This document shows positions 29,306 through 38,830 of a DNA stretch of 64,000 bases, one piece after another. The position numbers and the translations under genes are program-made. Where the stretch lies: NCBI GenBank assembly GCA_031216915.1, contig CM062290.1, positions 165,373,453 to 165,437,452 of the forward strand, given 5' to 3'. The DNA is from Pictodentalium vernedei (lineage: Eukaryota > Mollusca > Scaphopoda > Dentaliida > Dentaliidae). Positions within the stretch are counted from its first letter, which is position 1. Each line of letters starts with the position of its first letter. The notes beneath the pieces were generated by a model that did no database searches, was not told the DNA's origin, and saw only the letters and a program-made list of their open reading frames with translations.

Positions 29306-31051
29306 TAGCTTCTACAACAGTCTTGTTCCATTGCGGCCTTGTACCAGTACTATTGACTAAACTACCATCCATTAATATTGACGTGTACCACTACTTCTTA
29401 GCTATACCTTCGCCCAGGCCTTCAAAATGTTCCATCAGTGTATACATATAAGGCATTCCGTTATTGAGATTCCTAGCCGAGTCCGTAAAATTTGGATTCC
29501 GTGTTTTGACATCAAGCATTACACTTACCCACAGTACCCCTTGGCCTAGCATTACATACTACCTATACAAGTCATAGGATAACATGAAACATTAGGCGGA
29601 TTAATAGTACTGAGGACTAACATGGGACCTTAGGGGGAGAACGCGTACATCCTACACTACCACACTAGGCGACCATGCATTGCACCCACCCACCCCACAA
29701 TAACGTCTGGCCCCACATTACATACTACCTATATTAGTTATGGGGTGACATAAAGCATTAAGTCGATTAGTAGTATCAATGGCTGTCGGGGGCCCACAGA
29801 GCTATATATTGTCCATACTATACTGTTGTTCTATACTGCCAGGCATTACCCCCACCCCCACAAAATCACTAGATCTACCATAACGTACTACATATACCAG
29901 CCATATAATAAAACAAAGCAATCGGTTGGTTAATAGTACCAAACACTAACAGGGGGCCTATAGGTGTATATACCGCCCATACTATGGTACCGTTCTAAAC
30001 TACCAGGCAGTACCCCTACCCACAATACCCCTATGCCTAGCATTGCATACTACCTATACCAGTCATAGGATAACATGAAGCATCAGGTGAATTAATAGTA
30101 CTAAGGGCTAACATGGGACCTGCAGGGGCCAACAGAGGTTTATATCGTCCATACTATACCGTTGTTCTATACTGCCAGTCATTACCCCCACCCCCACCCC
30201 ACAATACCACTTGACCTGCCATAACGTACTCCCTATACCAGTCATTGAATAGTACAAAGCAATCGGCTGGTTAATAATATCGAGGACTGGACCTACAGGG
30301 GTATATACCATGCATCCTAAGCCACCCGTTCTAAACAACCTAGTATAATACTGCCTGGCCTAACACTAAACTACCAATACCAGCCATAGGATAATACAAA
30401 GGATTCGGTAGGTTAATAGTACTAAGGGGGGTAATAGACCAACAGATCATTCATCCTGTACTGCCAATCTAAACCACCAATGACTATCTCGCAATACCAC
30501 ACTACCACCCACCCACCCTACTGCTTGACTTAGCTATAGCAGACATAGGATAATATGAAGCATAAGGTGGATTAATAGTACTAAGGGTTAACTTGGGACC
30601 TACATGGATATATACCACCACTACCATATCGCCGCCACCCCATACGAGAAGTCCGACATCCACTGACCCGAATAACGTTATGTCAGATTGTATACTGGAC
30701 AATAATAGCGGTCAGCATCTCTGTGACGTCGCGCGCGTATCATGACGTCACGACGTCAATAGCAACGTCAACCGTTTCGCGGGAAAAACTTTCAAGAAAA
30801 CTCAATTTTCCCATCATCTTTCCATCACTTACCCATAATATATACCTATAGCCCCATGCGTACATATATCACTATACATGCCATAGCATACTACATATAC
30901 AGTACCTACACCATTTGGCGGATCTAGCTGCAAGGAGCCGTACTTTTGCTCCCCCAAAGTTGCTCCCCCAAAAGTCCGGTTCCTATGGGAATTTAACACT
31001 AGCTGCTCCCCCAAAAGTCCGGGTAATCAGGCACGATTCATACCTTACATA
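29306..31051. repeat. foreign block in the LINE endonuclease: ~160-bp tandem repeat
   Basis: A block sharing the motif GGATTAATAGTACT and the context CATAGGATAACATGAAGCAT. Unit landmarks are at 29573, 29739, 29904, 30064, 30243, 30386 and 30545, i.e. seven units spaced 143-179 bp, of two alternating types (AACATGAAGC and TACAAAGCAATCGG). It separates two parts of the endonuclease, and the endonuclease middle is not found, so it replaced as well as interrupted coding sequence. The right part (30722-31050) has a CRE cluster and three copies of GCTCCCCCAAA. Confidence 0.8.
30722..30771. promoter_or_regulatory. cluster of CRE-like ACGTC motifs
   Basis: About 50 bp with GTGACGTCGCGCGCG, ATGACGTCACGACGTC and CAACGTCAACCG: four ACGTC cores, one full TGACGTCA, in otherwise AT-rich, CpG-poor sequence. 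It resembles a CREB/ATF site cluster. Function is inferred only. Confidence 0.5.
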
Positions 31052-31297
31052 CTACTGAGGTTCCCAATGTGCATTTAAACTGCGACAGTTTAAATTAAAG
31101 AGTGAGAAGGTTTTATGCTTTAATGTAGCGATCACCTTAAAGTCTTGTGGTGTGTAATAATTACAATTGTGCGCAGTTATGTTGAAGGGTGAATCAGACT
31201 CATATTCGGGGTCACTCGCGGTATGTTCATTGAGAAGCTTTGGGAAGTTATACATATTTTGTCTCTGGATCTCATTTAGTGTGAGTTTGTTAGCCAT
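31052..31297 (-). pseudogene. LINE ORF2 N-terminus (endonuclease start)
   Basis: 81 codons from ATG 31297, including FSLFNLNCRSLNAH, the strand that opens the AP-endonuclease fold in many LINEs (FNxNxRSL). The frame stops at 31052, where the repeat block begins. About 50 N-terminal residues before the motif are not recognised. Confidence 0.78.
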
Positions 31298-31779
31298 GGG
31301 TAATAGTAATTGAAGAGATCTCTAGAATGTGCAAGAACATAAGTATAATCCATGTTTTAGAACTCATAAATTGTACGTTGCAAGCCGGGTATATTTTCAG
31401 TTGCGAGAAAAGAGATATTACAGAGATGTGAAGAAAGATAAGCGAGAAAGAAAAAAGTCATATAAAGTGTGTAGGGACCATATACATCGGTCAGGAAATC
31501 CTGTGAGAGGGTAATTGATCATAAATCATGACTGTATAGCCAGTTTCACTCAGGTTTCGACTCGGGTATGTCGGTAAGACCGTATGAGGTAATGTACAAT
31601 ACATGGGACTCGTGGGCACCGATCCAGACTAGGAATCACGACTAAGAAGAACAATAGGCTGGACGGCTTCGATTGAAATACTATCGATATGTGTAAATAA
31701 GCACAATACATGTATACCTATATACACATAAAAGTTAAAGGTTATATACAACACCGAGAAGTCAAGTGGCAACGTAGAT
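31298..31779. other. LINE leader between monomers and ORF2, no gene seen
   Basis: About 480 bp with no convincing ORF1. The plus-strand frame at 31329-31514 is Lys/Arg-rich and unsupported. Confidence 0.45.
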
Positions 31780-33534
31780 ATACTCTATTCTATTACAAAT
31801 TATTGGAGACTGAGGAGAGGACAAATGATGATGTAGTTATGTGCAAGTAGATTTGCTTTGTCATAAACTGTTGAAGATTACTCATAAGCACTCTCCAACA
31901 GTTCATAACAAAACAATCTTTTTGCACAGAATTCAAGCTTGCAAAAGAAAAAAAATCTACCACACTGAGGAAAGGACAAATGACAATATACTTATCTTCA
32001 AATAGATCTGCTCCATCATAAGTCATTGGAGACTATCCGTAGGCGATAGTGTAGTTATGTGCCAACATATCTGTGCTACCATAAATTATCCGGGACTACC
32101 CATAGACACTCCCCACCAATTCACAACAGGACAGTCATTTTAAGCACTCTTAAGGCACTCTCTCAAATTCAGAGTTCCAAAAAGTTACCACGCTGAGGAA
32201 AGGACAAATGACAATGTACTTATATGCAATTGGATCTACTCTATCATAAACCGTTGGGGACAACTCATAGACGTTCCCCAGAAATTTATAATAAAGTAAT
32301 CCTTTCAAACAAATTCAGACTTTCAAGAAAAAATCTACCACGCTGAGAAAAGGACAAGTGCAATGCAGCTATGTACAAATAGACCTGTTCTATCATAACT
32401 TAGTGGAGACAACCTACAAGCACTCCCCACCAATTCATAACAAAACAGTCCTTCAGGACAAATTCAAACTATTAAGAAATAACCTGCCACGCTGAAGGAC
32501 GGTCGAATATCAATGTACTTATGTGCAAATAAATCTGTTCGGTTATAAATTGTTGGAGAGTACCCATAGGCACTCTCCAACAATTCATAACAAAACAATC
32601 CTTGAGAACAAAATTCAGACTTCCAAAGAAATAATCTACCACGCTGAGGGAGGGACAAGTGCAATTAGATATGTTCTGTCACAAACCATCGAGGACTACC
32701 CATGGGCACTCTCTCCAATTCGGAGTTCCAAAATTGTACTTATATACAAATGGATCTACTCCATCATAAATTGTTGGAGACAACCCATAGGCGTTCCCCA
32801 ACAATTCATAATAAAGCAATCCTTTCAAACAAATTCAGACTTCCAAGAAATAATCTACCGCGCTGAGAAAAGGACAAGTGGCAATGTAGCTATGTACAAA
32901 TAGACCTGTTCTATTATAACTCAGTGGAGACAACCCACAAGCATCCCCAGCAGTTTATAACAAGACAGTCCTTCAGAACAAATTCAAACTTTCAAAGAAA
33001 TAATAATCTGCCACGCAGAAGGACGGACGAATGACAATGTAATTATGTTCAAATAAATCTGCTCGGTTATAATTTGATGGAGAGTACCCATAGGCATTCT
33101 CCGACAATTCACAACAAAACAATCCTTTTGAACCAAATTCAGACTTCCAAAAAATGATCTACCACTTTGAGGAAAGGATAAGTCACAATGTACTAGTATG
33201 CATATAGATCTGCTCCATCATAAATTGTCGGGGACAACCCATAGGTGTTTTCCAACAATTCATAATAAAGCAATCCTCTCGAGCAAATTCAGACTTCCAA
33301 GAAATAATCTACCATAGCCATGTACAAATAGACCTGTTCAATCATAACTTATAGGTGTTCTCCAACAATTCATAATAAAGCAATCCTTTCGAACAAATTC
33401 AGACTTCCAGGAAATAATCTACCACACTGGGAAGAGGACAAGTGGCAATGTAGCTATATACAAATAGACCTGTTCTATCATGAATTCATGAAAAAAAAAT
33501 AATCCACCAGACTGAAGAAGGACAGACTTCCAAG
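31780..33534 (-). repeat. ~150-bp tandem monomers at the LINE 5' end
   Basis: Landmark CACGCTGAGGAAAGGACAA and variants at 31805, 31962, 32187, 32337, 32486, 32638, 32857, 33010, 33160, 33420 and 33507. The spacing is mostly 149-157 bp, with a few longer intervals. Most monomers hold an inverted repeat, best seen at about 32548-32585 (TTGTTGGAGAGT, 10-base loop, ACTCTCCAACAA). The position at the LINE 5' end is like the promoter monomers of rodent L1. Diverged single monomers occur at 54066-54150 and 52590-52640. Confidence 0.8.
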
Positions 33535-34140
33535 ACAATGGTTGTTGTAACAATTATTTTTGTATGCATAGATGCAACGATGCTTGCAGAAGAATATTTC
33601 TGTTTAGTTTTTAATCTCATCTTTAACCCTCAAGCAAATGAGGGTAAGAGTATCATAAGAACATGCCCAAATTAGCTAACTGTAGTTGCATTTTCCTGTC
33701 ATTTTGGAAAGGGTTAATTCTAAACACTTTGTTTTACTATAGGTAGAGATAATAAACAAATCCTCTGCTGTAAGTTATGCTTTGGGGCTTAATACTGTCA
33801 GAAAAAAATGATTTTCAGTGAATTTTGCAAACATCTGTACTCATTTCCTCCAATTGCAAGGTTGTTGTAGCAATTATTTTGGTATGGATAGACGCAACAA
33901 TGATTGTAGAAGAAAGTTATTGTTTACTTTTCAATCTCAAGATTTAACCCCCAAGCAAAATGAGGGCGTTAATAAGAGAACCGTGAGAGAATGCCAAAAT
34001 TAGCCAACCTTGGATGCTTTATGTCTATCATTTTGGAAATGGTTAATTTCAAACACTTTGCTTTGCCATATGTGGTCTGAAGTTTCACATTGGAAAGTTG
34101 GGAAAGTCCGTAATGTGTCCAACAAATTACAATTCTCTGG
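33535..34140 (+). repeat. R satellite, continued
   Basis: Resumes with GGTTGTTGTAACAATTA, the sequence expected immediately after the truncated monomer at 16751, and runs about three and a half monomers to TACAATTCTCTGG. Confidence 0.88.
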
Positions 34141-34501
34141 TTGGTGTTTGTTTTTTTCTCGATGCACGTGAAATACAGGAAAAAACACACAACTAGGATC
34201 GTTGAATGGTGTCCCCCGTCCACCACCGTCGTTGTGTTCTGTCTCAATATCCATTCAGTTTTGTTCAGTGTCGTCATTACCCGTCGGACATTCCACATCA
34301 CCCCATCTCCCAAGCAGACAAGTAATCTATGCGATCGAACAAGTGAGCAAATTGCTTAGTTTCTTCCCCACCATTCTTGATCGTGTTGGCCTTTAACTGG
34401 TGTAAATAGATTACATATCATATATAATTAGAGACGTATGAGCCGATGGTGACACCGATGACACGTGCTCTTCCCTCAACTTAATAGAGAGAGAGAGAGA
34501 C

Positions 34502-34536
<35 letters not shown>

Positions 34537-34556
34537 CAGTCTTGTTTTCCCTACAT
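34141..34556. other. no recognisable gene; simple repeats at the gap edge
   Basis: GA then CA/TG dinucleotide runs at about 34484-34539. Nothing else recognisable. Confidence 0.5.
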
Positions 34557-34656
34557 NNNNNNNNNNNNNNNNNNNNNNNNNNNNNNNNNNNNNNNNNNNN
34601 NNNNNNNNNNNNNNNNNNNNNNNNNNNNNNNNNNNNNNNNNNNNNNNNNNNNNNNN
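34557..34656. other. assembly gap (100 N)
   Basis: Exactly 100 N, a conventional scaffold placeholder, so the true length is unknown. Frames reading through it are meaningless. Confidence 0.99.
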
Positions 34657-35696
34657 ATCCCTCCCAACCCCATTGGAAACCTTCATCTGCCCCACTCCCA
34701 TCACGTGAAACATTTTCTGGCGCTACAACTAGCTCTGGGTGCACATTTTCAAGATTTGTTAGCGCTGAGCTAACCTTGAAAATTCTGTATATTAGAAGGG
34801 CTCTCTTATTTAATCTCGGTCCAAAATTCCTTGCAGCTGTTTGTTTTATTTTGTGTTGTTTTATTTTGTGTTGCTAGTTTTTTTCACCTGTCATTTAAAA
34901 TTGAAGATCGCGCCACAGTCGCCCCGAACTGGATTGGGTTTACCTTCAAGGAGTGACTTCATCAGTGGTCCCTTTGCAAGAATATTCAGTCGAAGTTAAA
35001 AGCTCAAGAACATCATCCAAGTGATGCTTTTGAATAAAAAGATCTGAATCTGAATATGTTTACTGTGTAATAGATACGACAAAATAATCTCCCCTTAACA
35101 TTTGCAAGCAACAGACTGTAATGGAGAGGTGGCGCATGCGTTTAGAAAGCTTAGAACGACAATCAGAAACGGATCTAATAGTGGGAAAGCGTTGAAATCT
35201 TTTGATCATTTTTCCTTTCAAACTTTTACTCTATTTCTTACTATTAGACTCGTTTCTGATAGTCGCAAAATTTTCATTTTTGTGGTCTAAGGGAGATAAC
35301 TCGAACGCATTTTCGCATTTTTAACGATGATTTTCTGAAAAGCACAACAAACGGAGTTTTGACAGTTTCTTGGTCAAAAATCCGGTTTTCTCGGACGATT
35401 TAAGGGCGATTCCTCTCTCTTTTTACCACCGTTAAGTCGATAAATGTTATCTGGGGACGCTGGACAATATGTTGTCAATTTTATAACGGACAAAAATCCT
35501 TAAGATCACTATTTCAACGAAATAAAGAAACTCGCAGTCCCAAACACAACACTGTTTAATTGAAACCGACAATATATTTCTGCTCATTTTCTTGTCTATG
35601 CTGAATAAGGTAATGAACTGAACATATGTACGTGATAAAAGTCTACAACACTGTCACAAACCAAGCAATTTCACAATTTGAATTAGAAATTGAAGG

Positions 35697-35757
35697 TTGT
35701 TGGACTCGAATCTCCACTCTTCAGGTTACAAGACCAATAAGTTACCCCTGCGCCAAG
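35697..35757 (-). other. tRNA-like module 1, left arm
   Basis: On the minus strand: A-box-like TGGCGCAGGGG and B-box-like GATTCGAGTCC at normal spacing. The T stem does not pair well, so this is a tRNA-derived sequence, not a tRNA gene. Confidence 0.6.
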
Positions 35758-35871
35758 TAGCAATATCAAATGAAGAAGAAAACTAGCCAATAAAATACTA
35801 TTAAAAAGAATACAACAAAAGTTTTTATATGCGTTGCCAATAGTAAAATTTGAGATTGAGCGTATTTTGTC

Positions 35872-35939
35872 TTGAGCGGGAATCGAACCACGGACCCATA
35901 GGTTAGAATTCCAGCGATCTACCACTAAACCGTAGACGC
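35872..35939 (-). other. tRNA-like module 2, left arm
   Basis: Minus strand: CGGTTTAGTGG (A box) and GGTTCGATTCC (exact B-box consensus). The acceptor and T stems are degenerate. Confidence 0.65.
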
Positions 35940-36060
35940 ACATCAACACTCGATGTAAAATTCCTATATGAAGTCATTGGAAATAGGAGCTGCAAATGAC
36001 TTCCGATTCGGATTTTGAATGACTTCATATGAAAATTTTGAATGACAAATTTACACGTGT

Positions 36061-36125
36061 CTGTGGATCAGTGGTGACTTGTTGGATTTCAAAGCTAAGG
36101 GTCGACGGTTCGATTCCCCATGCCG
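36061..36125 (+). other. tRNA-like module 2, right arm
   Basis: Plus strand: TGGATCAGTGG (A box) and GGTTCGATTCC (B box). It mirrors the module at 35872. Confidence 0.65.
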
Positions 36126-36229
36126 TCATTTTGTATTTTCTCTGTAAGCGGTTAACAGAATAACATTAGTCTGTTTTCTGTTTGGATGATAGTTTTATTG
36201 ACTCGTTTTCTTCTTGTTTGATGTTGTCA

Positions 36230-36292
36230 CTTGGCGCAGCGGTAACTTATTGGTCATGAAGTCTGAAGGTTTGCTGTTCGAGTCCAACAAGG
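36230..36292 (+). other. tRNA-like module 1, right arm
   Basis: Plus strand: TGGCGCAGCGG (A box) and TGTTCGAGTCC (B box). The middle TCATGAAGTCTGAAGG resembles the anticodon arm of elongator tRNA-Met. It mirrors 35697-35757. Confidence 0.6.
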
Positions 36293-37087
36293 ATCATCAT
36301 CGTGTTTAAATTGTGTGATGTTCTGCCACTCACATATGCTGAATCGAACGTTTTATTCGGGATAGACAAGAAAATATTAATAATGTATTGAAGGCCTTAT
36401 ATAAACCAAACGCCTCTTGATTTGCGTTCTGTTTGTGATTACAAGTTTATTTATTTCATCCAAACAGAGATCTCAGGGATGTTTATCCGCTATAAAATGA
36501 TACAGTTTATCCAGCAAAATCACTATATACAATTATTTGATGAAATGGTAGTAGAACGGAGGAGAAATCCCTGTAAAATCGCCCGAGAAAACCGGCTTTT
36601 CCACCAGGAAACTGACAAAACTCCATTCATGGCCCAATTAAAAAAATCATCGTTAAAAACGCGAAAATGCATTCGAGTTATTTCCCTTAGACCACAAAAA
36701 TGATAATTTTTACGACTATCAGAAACGAGTCTAATAGTAAGAAATAGAGTAAAAGTTTGAAAGAAAAAATGATCAAAAGATTTCAACGCTTTCCCACTAT
36801 TAGACCCGTTTCTGATTGTCGTTCTAAGCTTTCTAAACGCATGCGCCACCTCTCCGTTACAGTTTGATGGCTTGCAAATGTAAAGGGGAAATCATTTTGT
36901 CGTATTTTTTTTTCTCAAAAGCCTCACAAAGCCGGTGATCTTGAGTTTTTAATTCGATCGAATATTCTCGGCAAGAGACTTACACAGTTTCATCTTATTT
37001 AAAATTAATTTATTAAATTTCTAGTTGCATCAAATGAAAATTCCCTACTTAAAATTAGAGTATTTTGGAATCAGTTTCTTTGGGATG

Positions 37088-37316
37088 TTAACCCTTTACC
37101 TAACATGAAAAGGAGACGACACTTGTAAAAACATTCTTGAATAACTAATTTTTTTCATTCTTTGTCTCCAAACATAGGTTATGACGAGCTCGTTCCAATG
37201 AGGGGGTCATAACCTATATATTTGAGACAAAAAAATGAAAAAATAATGAAAATAAATTGGCGATTTTTGAGAATAGCGTTGGCCGGTTTTGGCCGTTACG
37301 TTGGGTAAAGGGTTAA
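37088..37316 (-). mobile_element. P-family MITE copy 4
   Basis: 229 bp with TTAA at both ends. The centre of the palindrome is shortened: one GAGCTCGTTCC half is missing compared with copy 1. Confidence 0.88.
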
Positions 37317-38801
37317 GGTTGGCTTTGAGCAGAATGAAGTTTGTAATATCCATATTCTCAAGTATGCATCACTCCTGCGGCGTATGTTGCAAACAACCGG
37401 CCAGCAATTTGGTAGATTGGTTGTCACATGACTATTCTTAGAACCCAAATGATATCCATGATGGCATTTTGGCGAGAGGAAAAGTACCCACGATGAGTTT
37501 TTGGCGTGAGATAAAGAAAGCTCCGGTGGGGTGAAGGGGGGGGGGGGGCGAGGGGGGGGGGAATTGCAGAAAACACGGGACTTGTCCGCTATGAGGTAGA
37601 ACGGGTGTCACACATGACAAATCTTTGAATCCCAGTGATGTCAAAAAGTATCGACGATGGGTTTTCGCTGAGGGATAGGACAAATTCTCACCCTTAGGGC
37701 GAGAAATTTGCGCCAACACGATGCAAGTCTCGAGTCTCGCCCAATCTTGCGTGGGTGTAAGATTCATCCGTATCACATCTACACCCAACAGAGGTGGCGG
37801 GTTGCGGGGGGGGCACAAATTACAAGTGCCCCTCCACTTTTGTTCCACAGACATGTTACGAGGTTACATAATGAGTTACAATGGTCGCCTACAAACTGCC
37901 AATATACGAGCATTCCTGTAATGTATTATTTGCAAACCCAAACAACATTTGGCCAAAGAATCCCACCTTCGGTCGCTTCAGTCCATTTCTTCCACAGTGG
38001 TGGCACCAGGATTTCTATTTAAGGGAGCCTAAGTAAGACATGGGTGTGTGTGTGTGTGTGTGGGGGGGGGGGGGGGTCCAAGGTTGAGATGCTGAAGGCA
38101 TCTCCCGATCGCCGCAGTCCTGAGCTGGGGGGGGGGGGGGGGGTAATTCAGCGATCTGAACTTTTTGCCACTCCCCTGTAGTAGCCACTACATTCAGATT
38201 GCTGAACTAGACGGACCGGTGTCCCCCACCCGTTTGTGTGTGTGGGGGAGGGGGGGGGCTGGGGTATCTACCCAGGGGAAATTTTCATATTTGGACACCC
38301 TGGAAGCGATATCTGAGTGTTTTTGCAATACCTGACATGATGTATATTGTTGTGTGCCGTCTGCGGGTGTGATATTGGGTGGGAAAACTGCAGTCAGATA
38401 GTTATTTGAAGTTTGATTGGGGAGGGGCGAGGGGAAAAGGGGTGTGCCCGGGCTCCCTGTGGCGCCGTCACTGTCGGAAAGTAAGCACATCGCAGCATGA
38501 TCATCTAAACCAGAGATTATGGTGTGTCACGGTACATTTTCCGATATAGGATTGTGAATTTTCTTCTACTGGGCCAGACTGGGCCAAACCATGGAATCCT
38601 TGAAAAGTGGACACCTCCACTTTTATCGAGCTTCCGCCGTCGCTGATACCCAACGAGAATAACGGTAGTCTCAAGAAATACGCGTCCCACCCTGGGCACA
38701 AGTACGTTTTACTCACTTTCTCAAAAGGCATAGAGTGAGAGAAAACAGCTGTCTCGTTCACTGATGTTTGCTGCTTGATATGGGGGGAGTGGCAATTTTT
38801 A
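37317..38801. other. G-rich simple sequence, no gene seen
   Basis: Contains G-runs at 37536-37562, 38061-38076, 38126-38143 and 38245-38258 and a (GT)n run at 38042-38060. Frames here are not supported by any domain. The G-runs could form quadruplexes and are prone to sequencing error. Confidence 0.6.
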
Positions 38802-38830
38802 GTCTTTCCCAAACCCAGTTTGGGAAAGAC
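38802..38830. repeat. 13-bp-arm hairpin at the R array edge
   Basis: GTCTTTCCCAAAC, 3-base loop, GTTTGGGAAAGAC. Near-copies at 40706-40734 and 40783-40811 are 77 bp apart. All are followed by the same T/C-rich stretch (TTCTTCTTTTTCAAAATTTT). Confidence 0.88.

Larger units (their letters stand above)
28263..33534 (-). mobile_element. LINE (Jockey/CR1-like), 5' part
   Basis: The upstream half of the LINE cut by the gypsy element, read leftward. From its 5' end: ~150-bp tandem monomers (33534-31780), about 480 bp of unassigned leader, the start of the endonuclease ORF (31297-31052), a foreign tandem-repeat block (about 31050-29306), the rest of the endonuclease and linker (29305-28263). At 33535 R satellite resumes where it stopped at 16751, so the LINE spans the interval. 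Confidence 0.8.
35074..36905. mobile_element. long foldback element with mirrored tRNA-like modules
   Basis: 1832 bp whose halves are inverted copies of each other. The outer ~330 bp (35074-35415 against 36550-36905) are highly similar, sharing GGCGCATGCGTTTAGAAAGC. The inner parts are more diverged but still aligned (TTTTCTTCTT...TTGATRTTG next to the tRNA-like modules). Weaker inverted similarity extends outward to about 34945 and 36985. Frames at 35102 and 36849 are the same sequence on opposite arms and not independent genes. The class is unknown; no transposase is encoded. Confidence 0.8.

Noticed and set aside
34411-34877. Frames of 87-111 codons around 34.5 kb
   Set aside because: They run through the 100-N gap and CA/GA repeats.
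35697-36292. Functional tRNA genes
   Set aside because: Boxes A and B are present, but acceptor and T stems do not pair; these are tRNA-derived modules in a repeat.
35102-36849. Two separate genes encoding the same HAFRKLRTTIRNGSNSGK protein
   Set aside because: They are the two arms of the foldback element and show no known domain.
37438-38812. Frames of 60-138 codons rich in Pro/Gly
   Set aside because: Driven by G-runs and GT repeats; no domain, and frame depends on homopolymer length.
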